Positions 1 through 10,496 of a stretch of 64,000 bases of DNA are shown here, one piece after another (position 1 is the first letter of the stretch; each line of letters opens with the position of its first letter). The notes under the pieces are model-generated. The model saw only the letters and a list, made by a program, of their open reading frames with translations, made no database searches and was not told the DNA's origin. This DNA comes from Aliiroseovarius marinus (GTDB taxonomy: Bacteria; Pseudomonadota; Alphaproteobacteria; Rhodobacterales; Rhodobacteraceae), in contig NZ_SAIT01000003.1 of NCBI RefSeq assembly GCF_004360145.1, positions 310,001 to 374,000 of the forward strand. The letters run 5' to 3'. Made by a program: the position numbers and the translations under genes.

Positions 1-102
1 GGCGTAAAGGTCTTCAACACCGGCAAAGGCGAAGAGGTCGTGTCGGTCGCGCGGATCGTCGAATCGTCGGAAGACGATGAAGATAGCGGCGCCGAAGAAT
101 GA
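1..102 (+). CDS. gyrA: DNA gyrase subunit A, C-terminal fragment
   Basis: Only the last 33 codons lie in the window, open from base 1 to a TGA at 100-102. The peptide has a GVKVFNTGKGE segment followed by an acidic Glu/Asp/Ser tail. This resembles the last beta-propeller blade and acidic tail of alphaproteobacterial GyrA, the subunit that wraps and cleaves DNA in the supercoiling enzyme. The call rests on a short stretch, so another protein with the same kind of repeat is possible. The stop codon overlaps the start of the next small gene (ATGA), which suggests translational coupling. Confidence 0.75.
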   Translation, partial: GVKVFNTGKGEEVVSVARIVESSEDDEDSGAEE

Positions 103-323
103 GCTATTCGCTCACGCTGTTCATATTCGGAGGAGCGATCATCATCGCGATGGTCGCCCTGTCCCGCTATCAACAGAATGCCTACCGCCGCTATCTGTCC
201 GAACATGTCGCGAAAACCGACGAGCTTCGGCAGGGGCAGGAAAAGCTGATTGAGCTTTCAATCCGCCAAGCCGAGGCACAAGAACGCATTGCCGCTGCAC
301 TAGAAGCTCGGAATGCAAAATAG
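99..323 (+). CDS. Small membrane-anchored coiled-coil protein, unknown function
   Basis: 74 residues. Residues 4-20 form one hydrophobic segment (LTLFIFGGAIIIAMVAL), which should be a single N-terminal membrane span. A charged, Gln/Glu/Ala-rich helix of about 50 residues follows and would face the cytoplasm. The ATG overlaps the gyrA-like stop by four bases, and its end overlaps the start of the following VOC gene by 11 bases, so the three genes probably share one transcript. I do not recognise a named family. Confidence 0.7.
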   Translation: MSYSLTLFIFGGAIIIAMVALSRYQQNAYRRYLSEHVAKTDELRQGQEKLIELSIRQAEAQERIAAALEARNAK

Positions 324-705
324 CCTCGCCCTCGTCACCTTTCTGACCAACGACTACGACAAGGCCATTACATGGTTCCAGTCCGCGCTTGGGTTTGTGC
401 TGCTTGAAGACACCGAAATGGGCGGAGGCAAGCGGTGGGTGCGTATGGCGCCTCACCCCAAGGCCGAAACGGCCTTTCTGATTGCAAAGGCCATTGGCGA
501 ACAAGCCGTCACCATCGGGCATCAGGCGGGCGGACGGGTCGGTCACTTCCTATTCACCGATGACTTCGACGGGATGTTTGCCCGGATGCAGCGCTTCGGT
601 GTGACCTTCCGCGAGCCGCCGCGCACAGAACCCTATGGAAAGGTTGTCGTCTTTGAAGACCTTCACGGCAATCCGTGGGACCTGATGCAACCAAACACCC
701 CCTGA
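313..705 (+). CDS. VOC (glyoxalase/bleomycin-resistance) superfamily protein
   Basis: 130 residues with the two beta-alpha-beta-beta-beta modules of the vicinal-oxygen-chelate fold. The first module is ALVTFLTNDYDKAITWFQSALGF near the N-terminus. The second ends in VVFEDLHGNPWDLMQP, the usual closing strand with a metal-binding-type Glu/Asp. Family members act as lyases, dioxygenases or resistance proteins. The substrate cannot be told from the sequence. The start overlaps the upstream small membrane gene, so the two are probably cotranscribed. Confidence 0.85.
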   Translation: MQNSLALVTFLTNDYDKAITWFQSALGFVLLEDTEMGGGKRWVRMAPHPKAETAFLIAKAIGEQAVTIGHQAGGRVGHFLFTDDFDGMFARMQRFGVTFREPPRTEPYGKVVVFEDLHGNPWDLMQPNTP

Positions 706-786
706 TTTCCGCACGGTCTTTGGCTGAATCTAGGCGCGGAAAATCTGCCTAGAAGTGTGTTTTTCACACAGTCTCGCCACGCATCT

Positions 787-945
787 TCATATTTTTGCCT
801 CAATTGCCCATATATTGACTTCAACCCTAACGCGCTCACTAGGATCAAAGAACAACTTCTTATTTGACGAGTTACCAGACTTCCTATTGCCTGACGGCAA
901 TTTGAATTGATCTGTTTTTTCTACAGCAAATCCTTTCTGGTCCAC
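787..945 (-). pseudogene. Possible remnant or tiny gene on the minus strand, unknown
   Basis: In the AT-richer gap between the VOC gene and trmFO, one minus-strand frame reads as a protein-like peptide of about 52 residues. It starts at GTG 945, stops at TGA 789-787 and ends in PSERVRVEVNIWAIEAKI. The frame stays open further upstream through the hairpins at 972-1042 but has no ATG there. I see no ribosome binding site. It may be the C-terminal scrap of a lost gene, or chance. Composition is the only support. Confidence 0.2.
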
Positions 946-1011
946 CCCACCCCAAAGATCAGGAAGGGCGTCCCCGATTACCGGGGCACGGGTGAATTTT
1001 CCCTCACCCGG

Positions 1012-1047
1012 AAAAGCCTGCCATTCCCCATGGCGGGCTTTTCTTTT
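1012..1047 (+). terminator. Rho-independent terminator just upstream of trmFO
   Basis: The 12-base arms 1012-1023 (AAAAGCCTGCCA) and 1031-1042 (TGGCGGGCTTTT) pair with one G-T wobble and are followed by TTCTTTTT. It lies only about 30 bases before the trmFO start, so it ends either the gyrA-side transcript or a short leader/small RNA. Confidence 0.8.
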
Positions 1048-1073
1048 TCCGGATGATGCCCTATCTGCGGGTC

Positions 1074-2420
1074 ATGACAGACAAGACTTTGCATATCGTC
1101 GGCGGCGGAATGGCCGGATCGGAAGCGGCCTGGCAGGCCTCGCATATGGGTGTAGACGTGGTTTTGCACGAAATGCGCCCACAGGTGGAAACCTTCGCCC
1201 ACCAAACCGGCGATTTCGCCGAGATGGTGTGCTCGAACTCCTTCCGCTCGGATGATGACGAACAGAACGCCGTGGGCCTTTTGCATTGGGAGATGCGCCA
1301 GGCGGACGGGTTGATCATGACCACCGCCGATCAGCACCGCCTGCCCGCTGGCGGCGCGCTTGCCGTGGACCGCGAAGCGTTCAGCGCTACCGTCACCGAA
1401 AAGCTGCGCGGCCGCGACAACATCCGCGTGGAATATGGCGAGATCTCGGAGCTGCCGACAGACGGCAACTGGATTTTCGCAACCGGCCCCCTGACCTCGC
1501 CCGCGCTTGGCGAGGCAATCGCCCGCGAAACCGGCGCTGAACGTCTGGCCTTTTTCGACGCCATCGCCCCCATCGTCTATGCCGACACGATCAATATGGA
1601 CGTGGCCTGGGCCCAGTCGCGCTATGACAAGGGCGAGACCGAGGAAGAGCGCAAAGCCTATCTGAATTGCCCAATGACCAAGGAGCAGTACGAGGCTTTC
1701 ATCGACGCACTTCTCGCCGCTGAAAAGACTGAGTTCCACGAGGGCGAAACCGCCACCTATTTCGACGGCTGCCTGCCGATCGAGGTGATGGCCGAACGTG
1801 GTCGCGAAACCCTGCGCTTTGGTCCAATGAAGCCGGTGGGTTTAACCAACGCCCATGACCCTGAAAACAAGCCCTATGCCGTTGTGCAGCTGCGCCGCGA
1901 CAACGCACTTGGCACGCTGTTCAACATCGTGGGCTTCCAGACCAAGATGAAATACGGCGCGCAGGCTGAGGTGTTCAAGATGATCCCCGGCCTAGAGGAC
2001 GCCTCTTTCGCGCGTCTGGGTGGCATCCACCGTAACACCTTCATGAACTCGCCCACGCTTCTGGACAACCAGATGCGCCTGAAATCTCGCCCGAACCTGC
2101 GTTTCGCGGGTCAGGTGACAGGGGTTGAGGGCTATGTGGAAAGCGCCGCCATGGGGCTGCTGGCTGGCCGTCTGGCTGCTGCGGAAATTCTGGGGCTCGA
2201 CCTACCCACCGTACCGCAAGACACCGCGATGGGCGCACTTATCCACCACATCACCGGCGGGGCTGAAGCGAAAACCTTCCAGCCGATGAACGTGAATTTC
2301 GGCCTCTTCCGGCCGGTTGACGGGCTGAAAGGCGGACGTCGCGGGCGAAAGGATCGCTACAAAGCCTATACCGACCGCGCCAAAGTGGAATGGTCGGATT
2401 GGCTGACGAACTTCTCATGA
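1074..2420 (+). CDS. trmFO: tRNA uracil-54 C5-methyltransferase, folate/FAD dependent
   Basis: 448 residues. This flavoprotein makes 5-methyluridine at tRNA position 54 using methylene-THF and reduced FAD. The FAD-binding GGGMAG is at residues 10-15. C53 (in [10 protein letters not shown]) and C233 (in [14 protein letters not shown]) sit where the two catalytic cysteines of Bacillus TrmFO are expected. The C-terminal half has the [16 protein letters not shown] motif. The start at 1074 ([12 protein letters not shown]) fits homologues better than the upstream ATG at 1053, which would add seven unusual residues. gluQ follows after 13 bases, giving a likely tRNA-modification operon. Confidence 0.95.
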   Translation: MTDKTLHIVGGGMAGSEAAWQASHMGVDVVLHEMRPQVETFAHQTGDFAEMVCSNSFRSDDDEQNAVGLLHWEMRQADGLIMTTADQHRLPAGGALAVDREAFSATVTEKLRGRDNIRVEYGEISELPTDGNWIFATGPLTSPALGEAIARETGAERLAFFDAIAPIVYADTINMDVAWAQSRYDKGETEEERKAYLNCPMTKEQYEAFIDALLAAEKTEFHEGETATYFDGCLPIEVMAERGRETLRFGPMKPVGLTNAHDPENKPYAVVQLRRDNALGTLFNIVGFQTKMKYGAQAEVFKMIPGLEDASFARLGGIHRNTFMNSPTLLDNQMRLKSRPNLRFAGQVTGVEGYVESAAMGLLAGRLAAAEILGLDLPTVPQDTAMGALIHHITGGAEAKTFQPMNVNFGLFRPVDGLKGGRRGRKDRYKAYTDRAKVEWSDWLTNFS

Positions 2421-2433
2421 CGGCTGCGCGCAA

Positions 2434-3297
2434 ATGACTGACTTCATAACCAGATTTGCGCCCAGCCCCACTGGCCCACTGCATCTTGGCCACGCTTATT
2501 CTGCGTTACTGGCACATGACATGGCGCGTTCTGTTGGGGGCCAATTCCTGCTGCGGATCGAAGATATCGATCGTACCCGTTCCCGCCCAAACTGGGAAGA
2601 GCAGATCTATGACGATCTGAAATGGCTCGGCATCACGTGGGACGACACGCCCATGCGCCAGTCGGACCGGCTGTCAGACTACGAGAAAGCGCTCCACATC
2701 CTCTGGGACCGTGGCTTACTCTACCCCTGCACCTGCACCCGTCGCGATATCGCCTTCGCTGCCAGCGCCCCTCAAGAAGGCGCTGAACCCGCCTATGGCC
2801 CTGACGGATTAATCTACCCGGGGACTTGCCGCACAAAGACCGACCGCCGCACGGCCTTCCCCGAGCACCAAGCCCTTCGCTTGGACATGCAAAAGGCGCT
2901 CGACGCAGTCGACCAGTCCGAATTCTGCTACACCGAGCAATCGTCGGTAAAAGACGAGACCCTCTGCACCCCTGCCCTAAATATGGTGGATGGGGTCGGA
3001 GACATCGTCCTCTCGCGCCGCGATTTCCTTGGCTCCTACCACCTGTCCGTTGTTCTGGACGACGCCGCTCAAGGCATCTCCCATGTGGTGCGCGGCAAAG
3101 ACATCCAGCCCGCCACACACATCCACGTGCTGCTGCAACGCCTCTTGGGGCTACCCACACCAATCTATCACCACCATCGCCTAATCCGCGATGAAGGCGG
3201 CAAGCGCCTCGCCAAACGGGACGACGCCCGCGCCATCGCGACTTACCGTGCGGAAGGTAAAACTCCCGACGACATCCGTCGCATGGTGGGCCTGTAA
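2434..3297 (+). CDS. gluQ: Glutamyl-Q tRNA(Asp) synthetase
   Basis: 287 residues, the short GluRS paralogue without an anticodon-binding domain. It activates glutamate and transfers it to the queuosine base at position 34 of tRNA-Asp. The class-I HLGH signature is at residues 17-20, a KRLAKRDDA segment stands in for KMSKS near residue 255, and zinc-ligand cysteines are seen in YPCTCTRRD and YPGTCR. The length matches the family. It follows trmFO closely, so two tRNA-modifying enzymes are probably coexpressed. Confidence 0.95.
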   Translation: MTDFITRFAPSPTGPLHLGHAYSALLAHDMARSVGGQFLLRIEDIDRTRSRPNWEEQIYDDLKWLGITWDDTPMRQSDRLSDYEKALHILWDRGLLYPCTCTRRDIAFAASAPQEGAEPAYGPDGLIYPGTCRTKTDRRTAFPEHQALRLDMQKALDAVDQSEFCYTEQSSVKDETLCTPALNMVDGVGDIVLSRRDFLGSYHLSVVLDDAAQGISHVVRGKDIQPATHIHVLLQRLLGLPTPIYHHHRLIRDEGGKRLAKRDDARAIATYRAEGKTPDDIRRMVGL

Positions 3298-3333
3298 ACC
3301 CACATTTTCTTGCCAAAAATATCCTGCGGGGGT

Positions 3334-3354
3334 CCGGGGGTGCAAAACCCCCGG
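3334..3354. terminator. Hairpin between convergent gluQ and hisI
   Basis: The arms CCGGGGG (3334-3340) and CCCCCGG (3348-3354) surround a 7-base loop. There is no U-run, so it is a weak terminator. GC-rich hairpins of this kind in an ATCCTGCGGGGGTCCGGGGG context may be a family-wide intergenic repeat. Confidence 0.4.
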
Positions 3355-3361
3355 CGTGACA

Positions 3362-3721
3362 TTACGCCATCGGCGCCATCAGCTCGACCTCTTCCCCATC
3401 TCGCACGGCGGTATAGAAACACGTCCGGCGATTGGTGTGGCACGCGGCACCCGTCTGGCGGATCAGCACCAGAAGACAATCCTTGTCGCAATCAAACCGG
3501 AAATCTACCAGTTCTTGCACATGGCCCGAGGTCTCGCCCTTGATCCAGAACGACTGGCGCGAGCGCGACCAATAGGTGACGCGGCGCGTCTCGAGCGTCT
3601 TCTCGACCGCCTCACGGTTCATCCACGCCATCATCAAAACCTCACCGGTTTCTTCATCTTGCGCGATGGCCGGGATCAGGCCCTTGTCGTCAAACTTCAG
3701 CTGGCTCACATCAAATGTCAT
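3362..3721 (-). CDS. hisI: Phosphoribosyl-AMP cyclohydrolase
   Basis: 119 residues, the single-domain HisI that opens the ring of phosphoribosyl-AMP in histidine synthesis. It has the Mg/Zn-binding motifs DFRFDCDKDC and HTNRRTCFY, and the SRSRQSFWIKGETSGH substrate segment. The start at 3721 (MTFDVSQL) is chosen because the frame upstream to 3814 has no family similarity and runs into the divergent scaffold gene. It is fused to nothing (no HisE domain). Confidence 0.95.
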   Translation of the reverse strand: MTFDVSQLKFDDKGLIPAIAQDEETGEVLMMAWMNREAVEKTLETRRVTYWSRSRQSFWIKGETSGHVQELVDFRFDCDKDCLLVLIRQTGAACHTNRRTCFYTAVRDGEEVELMAPMA

Positions 3722-3791
3722 GGCCTGTCCTTTTCTTTCCGGTACTGCGCTTCTATGTAGAGCGTAAGAACGCCCGACGAAAGGCCCGGAC

Positions 3792-4235
3792 ATGAGCGAT
3801 ACTGACCTGATCAAGCTTTATTCCAAGCAGATCCTGTCCTTGGCAGCCGCGATCCCGCATCAGGCCCCGTTGGAGGCGCCACAGGGCGAGGCCAAAACCC
3901 GCTCGCCGCTGTGTGGATCGACCGTGACAGCAGCGCTGACACTCGACGGGGATCACATTTCGGACTACTCGCAAAACGTTAAAGCCTGCGCCCTAGGCCA
4001 GGCGTCCGCGTCGATCCTTGGAAAAGTCATCATCGGATTGGATCGCCCCACTTTGGAACGTGGCCGCGACGAACTCGCGGCGATGCTGAAAGACGCTGGC
4101 CCCGTCCCCACGGCCCCCTTCGATGGCTATGAAGTGCTGCAGCCCGCGCGTGAGTTTAAAAACCGCCACGCCTCGATCCTGTTGGCCTTCAATGCCGCCA
4201 TCGAGGCCTTCGACAACGCCAAAGCCAACGCATAA
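3792..4235 (+). CDS. NifU/IscU-like iron-sulfur cluster scaffold protein
   Basis: 147 residues. Residues 1-110 match the NifU N-terminal/IscU fold, with the cluster-ligand cysteine segments SPLCGSTVTA and VKACALGQAS. The third cysteine usual in IscU is not seen near the C-terminus, where NRHASILLAF stands instead. This protein belongs to an alphaproteobacterial variant often annotated as a scaffold. Its exact role (assembly or carrier) is not established here. It is divergent from hisI. Confidence 0.8.
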   Translation: MSDTDLIKLYSKQILSLAAAIPHQAPLEAPQGEAKTRSPLCGSTVTAALTLDGDHISDYSQNVKACALGQASASILGKVIIGLDRPTLERGRDELAAMLKDAGPVPTAPFDGYEVLQPAREFKNRHASILLAFNAAIEAFDNAKANA

Positions 4236-4268
4236 AAAAAACGCCGCGCTCCTGGCAGGGAGGCGGCG
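4234..4268 (-). terminator. Rho-independent terminator ending the small SOS-type gene transcript
   Basis: Read on the minus strand, arms CGCCGC and GCGGCG with inner CTCC/GGAG form about 10 paired bases, followed by eight T. It overlaps the stop of the plus-strand scaffold gene. It faces transcripts coming from the 40-residue membrane gene at 4437-4559. Confidence 0.75.
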
Positions 4269-4436
4269 GAAGTGATGCGGTTCAGGTCATCCAAATAGCG
4301 TCGGGAAGAGGCAAACATTCCGACAGGCAGGTGACGGGCGGTACTCCGTCGAAGGCATCGTGAAGGCTTCGGGACAGAAGGCTTCGTTGGGACATGATGC
4401 TGGATCAGACCATCCGCAGGCAGAAACTGGTTGGGA

Positions 4437-4559
4437 TCAGATCATCCCGGGCAGATGCAACGCACCCAAAAGCAGCACAAGCAAGGAAATCGCCCCAAGC
4501 GTGTCCGAGACAATCGTGGTCGAGGACCGGGACAATGCGATTTTGACATCGTTCAACAT
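4437..4559 (-). CDS. 40-residue single-span membrane protein, probably SOS-induced
   Basis: The sequence starts MLNDVKIALSRSS and ends GALHLPGMI. Residues about 20-36 are a hydrophobic membrane span. A GGAG ribosome binding site sits 7 bases before the ATG. It lies downstream of recG on the same strand, separated from it by a GAAC-N7-GAAC (LexA-type) box and an AT-rich leader, and ends at its own terminator at 4234-4268. No domain is recognisable. By size, topology and apparent SOS control it resembles the Caulobacter division inhibitor SidA (29 residues), but that is analogy and not homology. Confidence 0.65.
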   Translation of the reverse strand: MLNDVKIALSRSSTTIVSDTLGAISLLVLLLGALHLPGMI

Positions 4560-4649
4560 GGGGTTACTCCTGCTCTCTGTCTTCTGGGCAGTGTGTGTCA
4601 CTGCATCCGTGTTGCTATTTTGTTCGCATATCGAAGACCGTTCTGTAAA

Positions 4650-4684
4650 GAACTTTTTAAGAACATTTGTGAACTTTTGAGAAC
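4650..4684 (-). promoter_or_regulatory. LexA-type SOS box with extra GTTC repeats
   Basis: On the plus strand GAAC occurs at 4650, 4661, 4671 and 4681. The first pair is GAAC-N7-GAAC, equal to GTTC-N7-GTTC on the minus strand, the known LexA target in Rhodobacter and other Alphaproteobacteria. The other repeats are spaced by 6. The box is 90 bases upstream of the 40-residue membrane protein and directly behind the recG stop. Confidence 0.7.
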
Positions 4685-4691
4685 AAAAGCG

Positions 4692-6781
4692 CTAACCCAC
4701 TGAAATCAAACGGATCGCTTCGTCCTGTCGCATGAGCCACAGAAGAACACGGGCAGCGTGCCCCCGCGGCGAACTCAGATCCGGGTCCTGCTGAAGCAAC
4801 AAACGCGCGTCTTTTTGCGCCACGGCCATCAGTCCCGCTTGATGTTCCAAATCCGCGACCCAGAAGCGCGGCAGGCCGGATTGCGCCGTGCCCAGCACAT
4901 CCCCCGCCCCGCGCATTTCCAGATCTGCCTCGGAAATTACGAACCCGTCTTCGGTGTCTCGCATCACCGACAGACGTTTCTCACCGCCCTCGGTCAGCGG
5001 CGCTTGATACATCAACAAACAGGTCGAGGCCGCCTGCCCGCGCCCAACGCGTCCGCGCAACTGGTGCAGCTGCGCCAGTCCAAAATGCTCCGCCCGTTCA
5101 ATCACCATGATCGAGGCATTGGGCACGTCCACGCCCACCTCAATGACTGTGGTGGCCACCAGCAGCTTGGTCTTACCAGCCACGAAATCCGCCATCGCGG
5201 CGTCTTTCTCGGTGACTGCCATCTGACCGTGCACCATACCGACGACACCTTCACCCAAGGCGGCACGCAGATGTTTGAACCGTTCCTCGGCCGCGGTCAT
5301 GTCCATGACCTCGCTTTCCTCGACCAGCGGGCACACCCAATAGGCCTGCGCACCTTCGGCAATCGCGCTGCGCAGCCGTTCAACCACTTCCTCAAGCCGA
5401 CCAGTGTTGATCAGCACCGTTTTGATGGGTTTGCGGCCTGGAGGTTTCTCGTCCAGCACCGAGACATCCATGTCGCCATACTGCGCCAGCGCCAAGCTGC
5501 GCGGGATCGGCGTGGCGGTCATCACCAGCACATCCGACGCCGTGCCTTTCGCACCCAACTCCATCCGTTGGGCCACACCGAACCGGTGTTGTTCATCCAC
5601 GACGGCAAGACGAAGGTCCTGAAACTCCACATCTTTTTGGAACACCGCGTGGGTGCCGACCAGAATGTGGATATCACCAGCCTTGAGCGCCTCAAGCTTG
5701 CGCCGCCGTTCCGCGCCCTTGTCACGCCCCGTCAGGATCTCAACCACGACACCGGCTTCCTCGGCCAGTGGGCGCAACCCTTCCAAGTGCTGACGGGCCA
5801 GGATTTCTGTGGGGGCCATCATCACGCCCTGCCCGCCCGCTTCGACAGCGATCAGCAACGACAACAGCGCGACCAGCGTCTTGCCTGCGCCCACATCGCC
5901 TTGCAGCAAACGATTCATCCGGGTACCGGCCGCCATGTCGGCGGCGATCTCCTCGACCGCGCGGGATTGAGCGCCGGTGGGGGTATAGGGCAGCGCAGCC
6001 AGTACTTTGTCGCGCAGCGCGCCGGTGCCGATGCTGACCCGCCCTTTGCCGCGCCGCACGGTCGCGCGGGCCAATGCGAGCGTCAGTTGATGCGCGAAGA
6101 ACTCGTCATAGGCCAGCCGACGCCGCGCAGGGGATTGCGGAGACAGATCGTCCGGGCCTTCGGGTGTATGGGCCGCGCGTAACGCCTCGTGCCAGTCCGG
6201 CCAGTGCTCGCGCTCTTTCAAGGCGGGATCGACCCATTCCTGCAGCATCGGCAGACGGGTCAGAATATCGCCCACGCCCTTGATCACTGTTTTGCCAGTG
6301 ACACCCGCAGTCAGGCGATAAACCGGTTCGAAATCAGGGATCAGCCCGACCTCGCCCGGCGGCAGGATGAAATCTGGATGCACGATCTGCGCACGCCCGT
6401 CGAAGTGCTCAACCTTGCCCGAGATCACACGTTTCGCACCCACTGGTAGCTGCTGCTCAAGCCAGCGTGTATTGGCGTGGAAAAACACCAGCTCAAACGT
6501 CGTAAGAGGGTCCGAGACCTCGACCCGATAGGGCGCATTCTTCGACCGTCCGGGGCGATGCGGACCGACTTCAACCTCGACCGTGGCCATGTCGCCCGGC
6601 TGAACCTCGGTGACCGAGGCGCGGAATTTACGGTCGATCCCTGCATGGGGCAGCCAGAACAGCAGGTCGCGCGGCAGAGTTATCCCAAGCGTTTCCAGAG
6701 ACTTGGCAGTCTTCGGCCCGATCCCACCCAGCGTTTCCAGCTTGGCGAACAGAGGGAACAGGATTTCGGGCCGGGTGGACA

Positions 6782-6782
<1 letters not shown>
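4692..6782 (-). CDS. recG: ATP-dependent DNA helicase RecG
   Basis: 696 residues, the full family length. RecG regresses stalled replication forks and branch-migrates Holliday junctions. The N-terminal wedge/OB domain is followed by Walker A LLQGDVGAGKT near residue 290, the VVDEQHRFG motif II variant, VMTATPIPRSLAL motif III, and the LHQLRGRVGRG motif VI. It ends in the RecG C-terminal TRG-type segment. Its ATG overlaps the ligA stop by one base (TGATG), so ligA and recG are translationally coupled. Confidence 0.97.
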
Positions 6783-8941
<2,159 letters not shown>

Positions 8942-9123
8942 TTAGGAAAGTGATATGCGGTTCCGTCACAGCGCGTCCACCCCCAACCCGCGCAGCGCAC
9001 GCCTAAGCCCCTGAAAATCCCGGCTTCACAAGATACTGAACAGAGCAAATTGACGTTACGGCTATTGCCGATTTCACCCCGAGCACATAAGTTTCGCGCA
9101 AGAAGATACGGGAACCCACCTTC

Positions 9124-9870
9124 ATGCACGATCAGGACGACCATCACAGGCGCAAGTGGCGCCCCTTTACCGGCCTGCGCAACAACTTCCTTGCGGGCCT
9201 TGTGGTCGTGGTTCCCATTGCCATCACCATCTGGCTGATTTGGACCTTCGTGGGCTGGATCGACAGCTGGGTTCTGCCGTTTGTACCCGCCGCCTATCAA
9301 CCGGATGCCCTGATTGACTGGCTGTTTGGCGACAGCACTTGGTTCAAGATGCTGTTTGGCGAGGATGTCCGCGTCAACGTGCGTGGTCTTGGCGTGGTGG
9401 TGTTCCTGATTTTCACCGTACTGGTGGGCTGGATCACCAAGGGTCTGATTGGTCGATCATTCCTGTCCTGGGGCGAAGGGATCGTGGACCGCATGCCGGT
9501 CGTACGCTCGCTTTACAACGGTCTGAAGCAGATCGCCGAAACCGTGTTCAGCCAGTCGACCGACACCAAGTTCGACAAGGCCTGTTTGGTAGAATACCCC
9601 CGCAAAGGGATCTGGGCGATTGCCTTTATCTCGACCAAAGCCAAAGGCGAGGTCGACATGCGCATTCCGGTGGCCGAGGACATCATCTCGGTCTTTCTGC
9701 CGACGACGCCGAACCCGACCTCGGGCTTCTTGCTGTTCGTCCCACGCCATTCGGTGATCGAATTGGACATGACGGTCGAAGATGCAGCGAAGCTGGTGAT
9801 CTCGGCCGGGCTGGTCTATCCGAACGCGAAAGATCCAAGCCAACCGACGGCGGAAGCCGACGACGCATGA
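9124..9870 (+). CDS. DUF502 family inner-membrane protein
   Basis: 248 residues. A membrane span is at about 22-45 (FLAGLVVVVPIAITIWLIWTF) and a second at about 90-110 (GVVVFLIFTVLVGWIT). A soluble domain follows with the DUF502 signature IVDRMPVVRSLYNGLKQI and LVEYPRKGIWAI. The family is widespread in Proteobacteria, and its function is not settled. The stop overlaps the start of the following exporter gene (ATGA), so the two are cotranscribed. Confidence 0.88.
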   Translation: MHDQDDHHRRKWRPFTGLRNNFLAGLVVVVPIAITIWLIWTFVGWIDSWVLPFVPAAYQPDALIDWLFGDSTWFKMLFGEDVRVNVRGLGVVVFLIFTVLVGWITKGLIGRSFLSWGEGIVDRMPVVRSLYNGLKQIAETVFSQSTDTKFDKACLVEYPRKGIWAIAFISTKAKGEVDMRIPVAEDIISVFLPTTPNPTSGFLLFVPRHSVIELDMTVEDAAKLVISAGLVYPNAKDPSQPTAEADDA

Positions 9871-10496
9871 GCATCGCGCCTGCCCTGACCGGATTTGCCA
9901 CCGGGTTTTCCCTGATCCTTGCGATTGGAGCGCAGAACGCATTTGTGCTGCGGCAAGGATTGATGAAGCAGCATGTTTTTGGGCTGTGCCTGTTCTGTGC
10001 GGCGTCGGACGCGTTCTTGATTGCCGCAGGCATCGCCGGATTTGGCGCTTTGGTCGAGGCGATGCCGTCCCTACCCACTATCATGGCACTGGCCGGGGCC
10101 GCTTTTCTGATCGTCTACGGGTTGATGCGCTTCACGGCAGCGTGGAAAGGCAACTACGCGATGGAGATCGCAGGCAAATCGCGTGGACTGTGGGCCACTC
10201 TGGCAATCGCGGCGGCTTTCACCTGGGCCAACCCCCATGTCTATCTGGACACGCTGGGCCTGATCGGTGCGATCTCGACGTCGTATCCCGACTGGCCCAC
10301 CCGGATCACCTTTGGTGCGGGCGCAGTGATCTCTAGCTTCGTGTTTTTCTTTTCGCTGGGCTACGGCGCACGGTTCTTGGCCCCCGTCATGCAAAAACCC
10401 GCCTCGTGGCGGGTTCTCGACGTGATCATTGGTGTGGTGATGTGGGCCATTGCGGCGAAGCTATTGCTAGGCGTCCTGAACGGCACGCTGCACTAA
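9867..10496 (+). CDS. LysE/ArgO family amino-acid exporter
   Basis: 209 residues, about six hydrophobic segments. The family signature GFATGFSLILAIGAQNAFVLRQGL is at residues 8-31, and FTWANPHVYLDT is near 125. LysE/ArgO proteins export basic amino acids. The ATG at 9867 overlaps the DUF502 stop. The longer frame upstream to 9339 is only an out-of-frame extension. It is convergent with the patatin gene, and the two overlap by four bases. Confidence 0.9.
   Translation: MSIAPALTGFATGFSLILAIGAQNAFVLRQGLMKQHVFGLCLFCAASDAFLIAAGIAGFGALVEAMPSLPTIMALAGAAFLIVYGLMRFTAAWKGNYAMEIAGKSRGLWATLAIAAAFTWANPHVYLDTLGLIGAISTSYPDWPTRITFGAGAVISSFVFFFSLGYGARFLAPVMQKPASWRVLDVIIGVVMWAIAAKLLLGVLNGTLH

Larger units (their letters stand above)
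706..1073. other. Intergenic region with three consecutive hairpins
   Basis: This 368-base gap is more AT-rich than its surroundings. Its right end carries three adjacent perfect or near-perfect hairpins: CCCCG/CGGGG at 972-986, GGGTGA/TCACCC at 990-1009, and a terminator at 1012-1046. A TTGACT-like -35 candidate lies near 817. No convincing gene is present on the plus strand. The minus-strand frame at 787-945 is listed separately. Confidence 0.5.

Noticed and set aside
663-848. 61-codon minus-strand frame in the first gap
   Set aside because: It overlaps the VOC gene end and starts with TTG. The alternative frame at 787-945 looks more protein-like, though still weak.
4127-4318. 63-codon minus-strand frame across the scaffold-gene end and terminator
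   Set aside because: No ribosome binding site, it runs through the terminator hairpin, and it lies antisense to a clear gene for half its length.
4758-6182. Long plus-strand frame of 474 codons
   Set aside because: It is fully antisense to recG and His/Arg/Gln-rich, as expected from the GC-rich opposite strand. It has no family similarity.
10390-10420. Terminator-like hairpin AAAACCCGCC/GGCGGGTT inside the exporter gene
   Set aside because: It is inside a well-supported coding region and lacks a T-run. It is probably chance or codon-driven.
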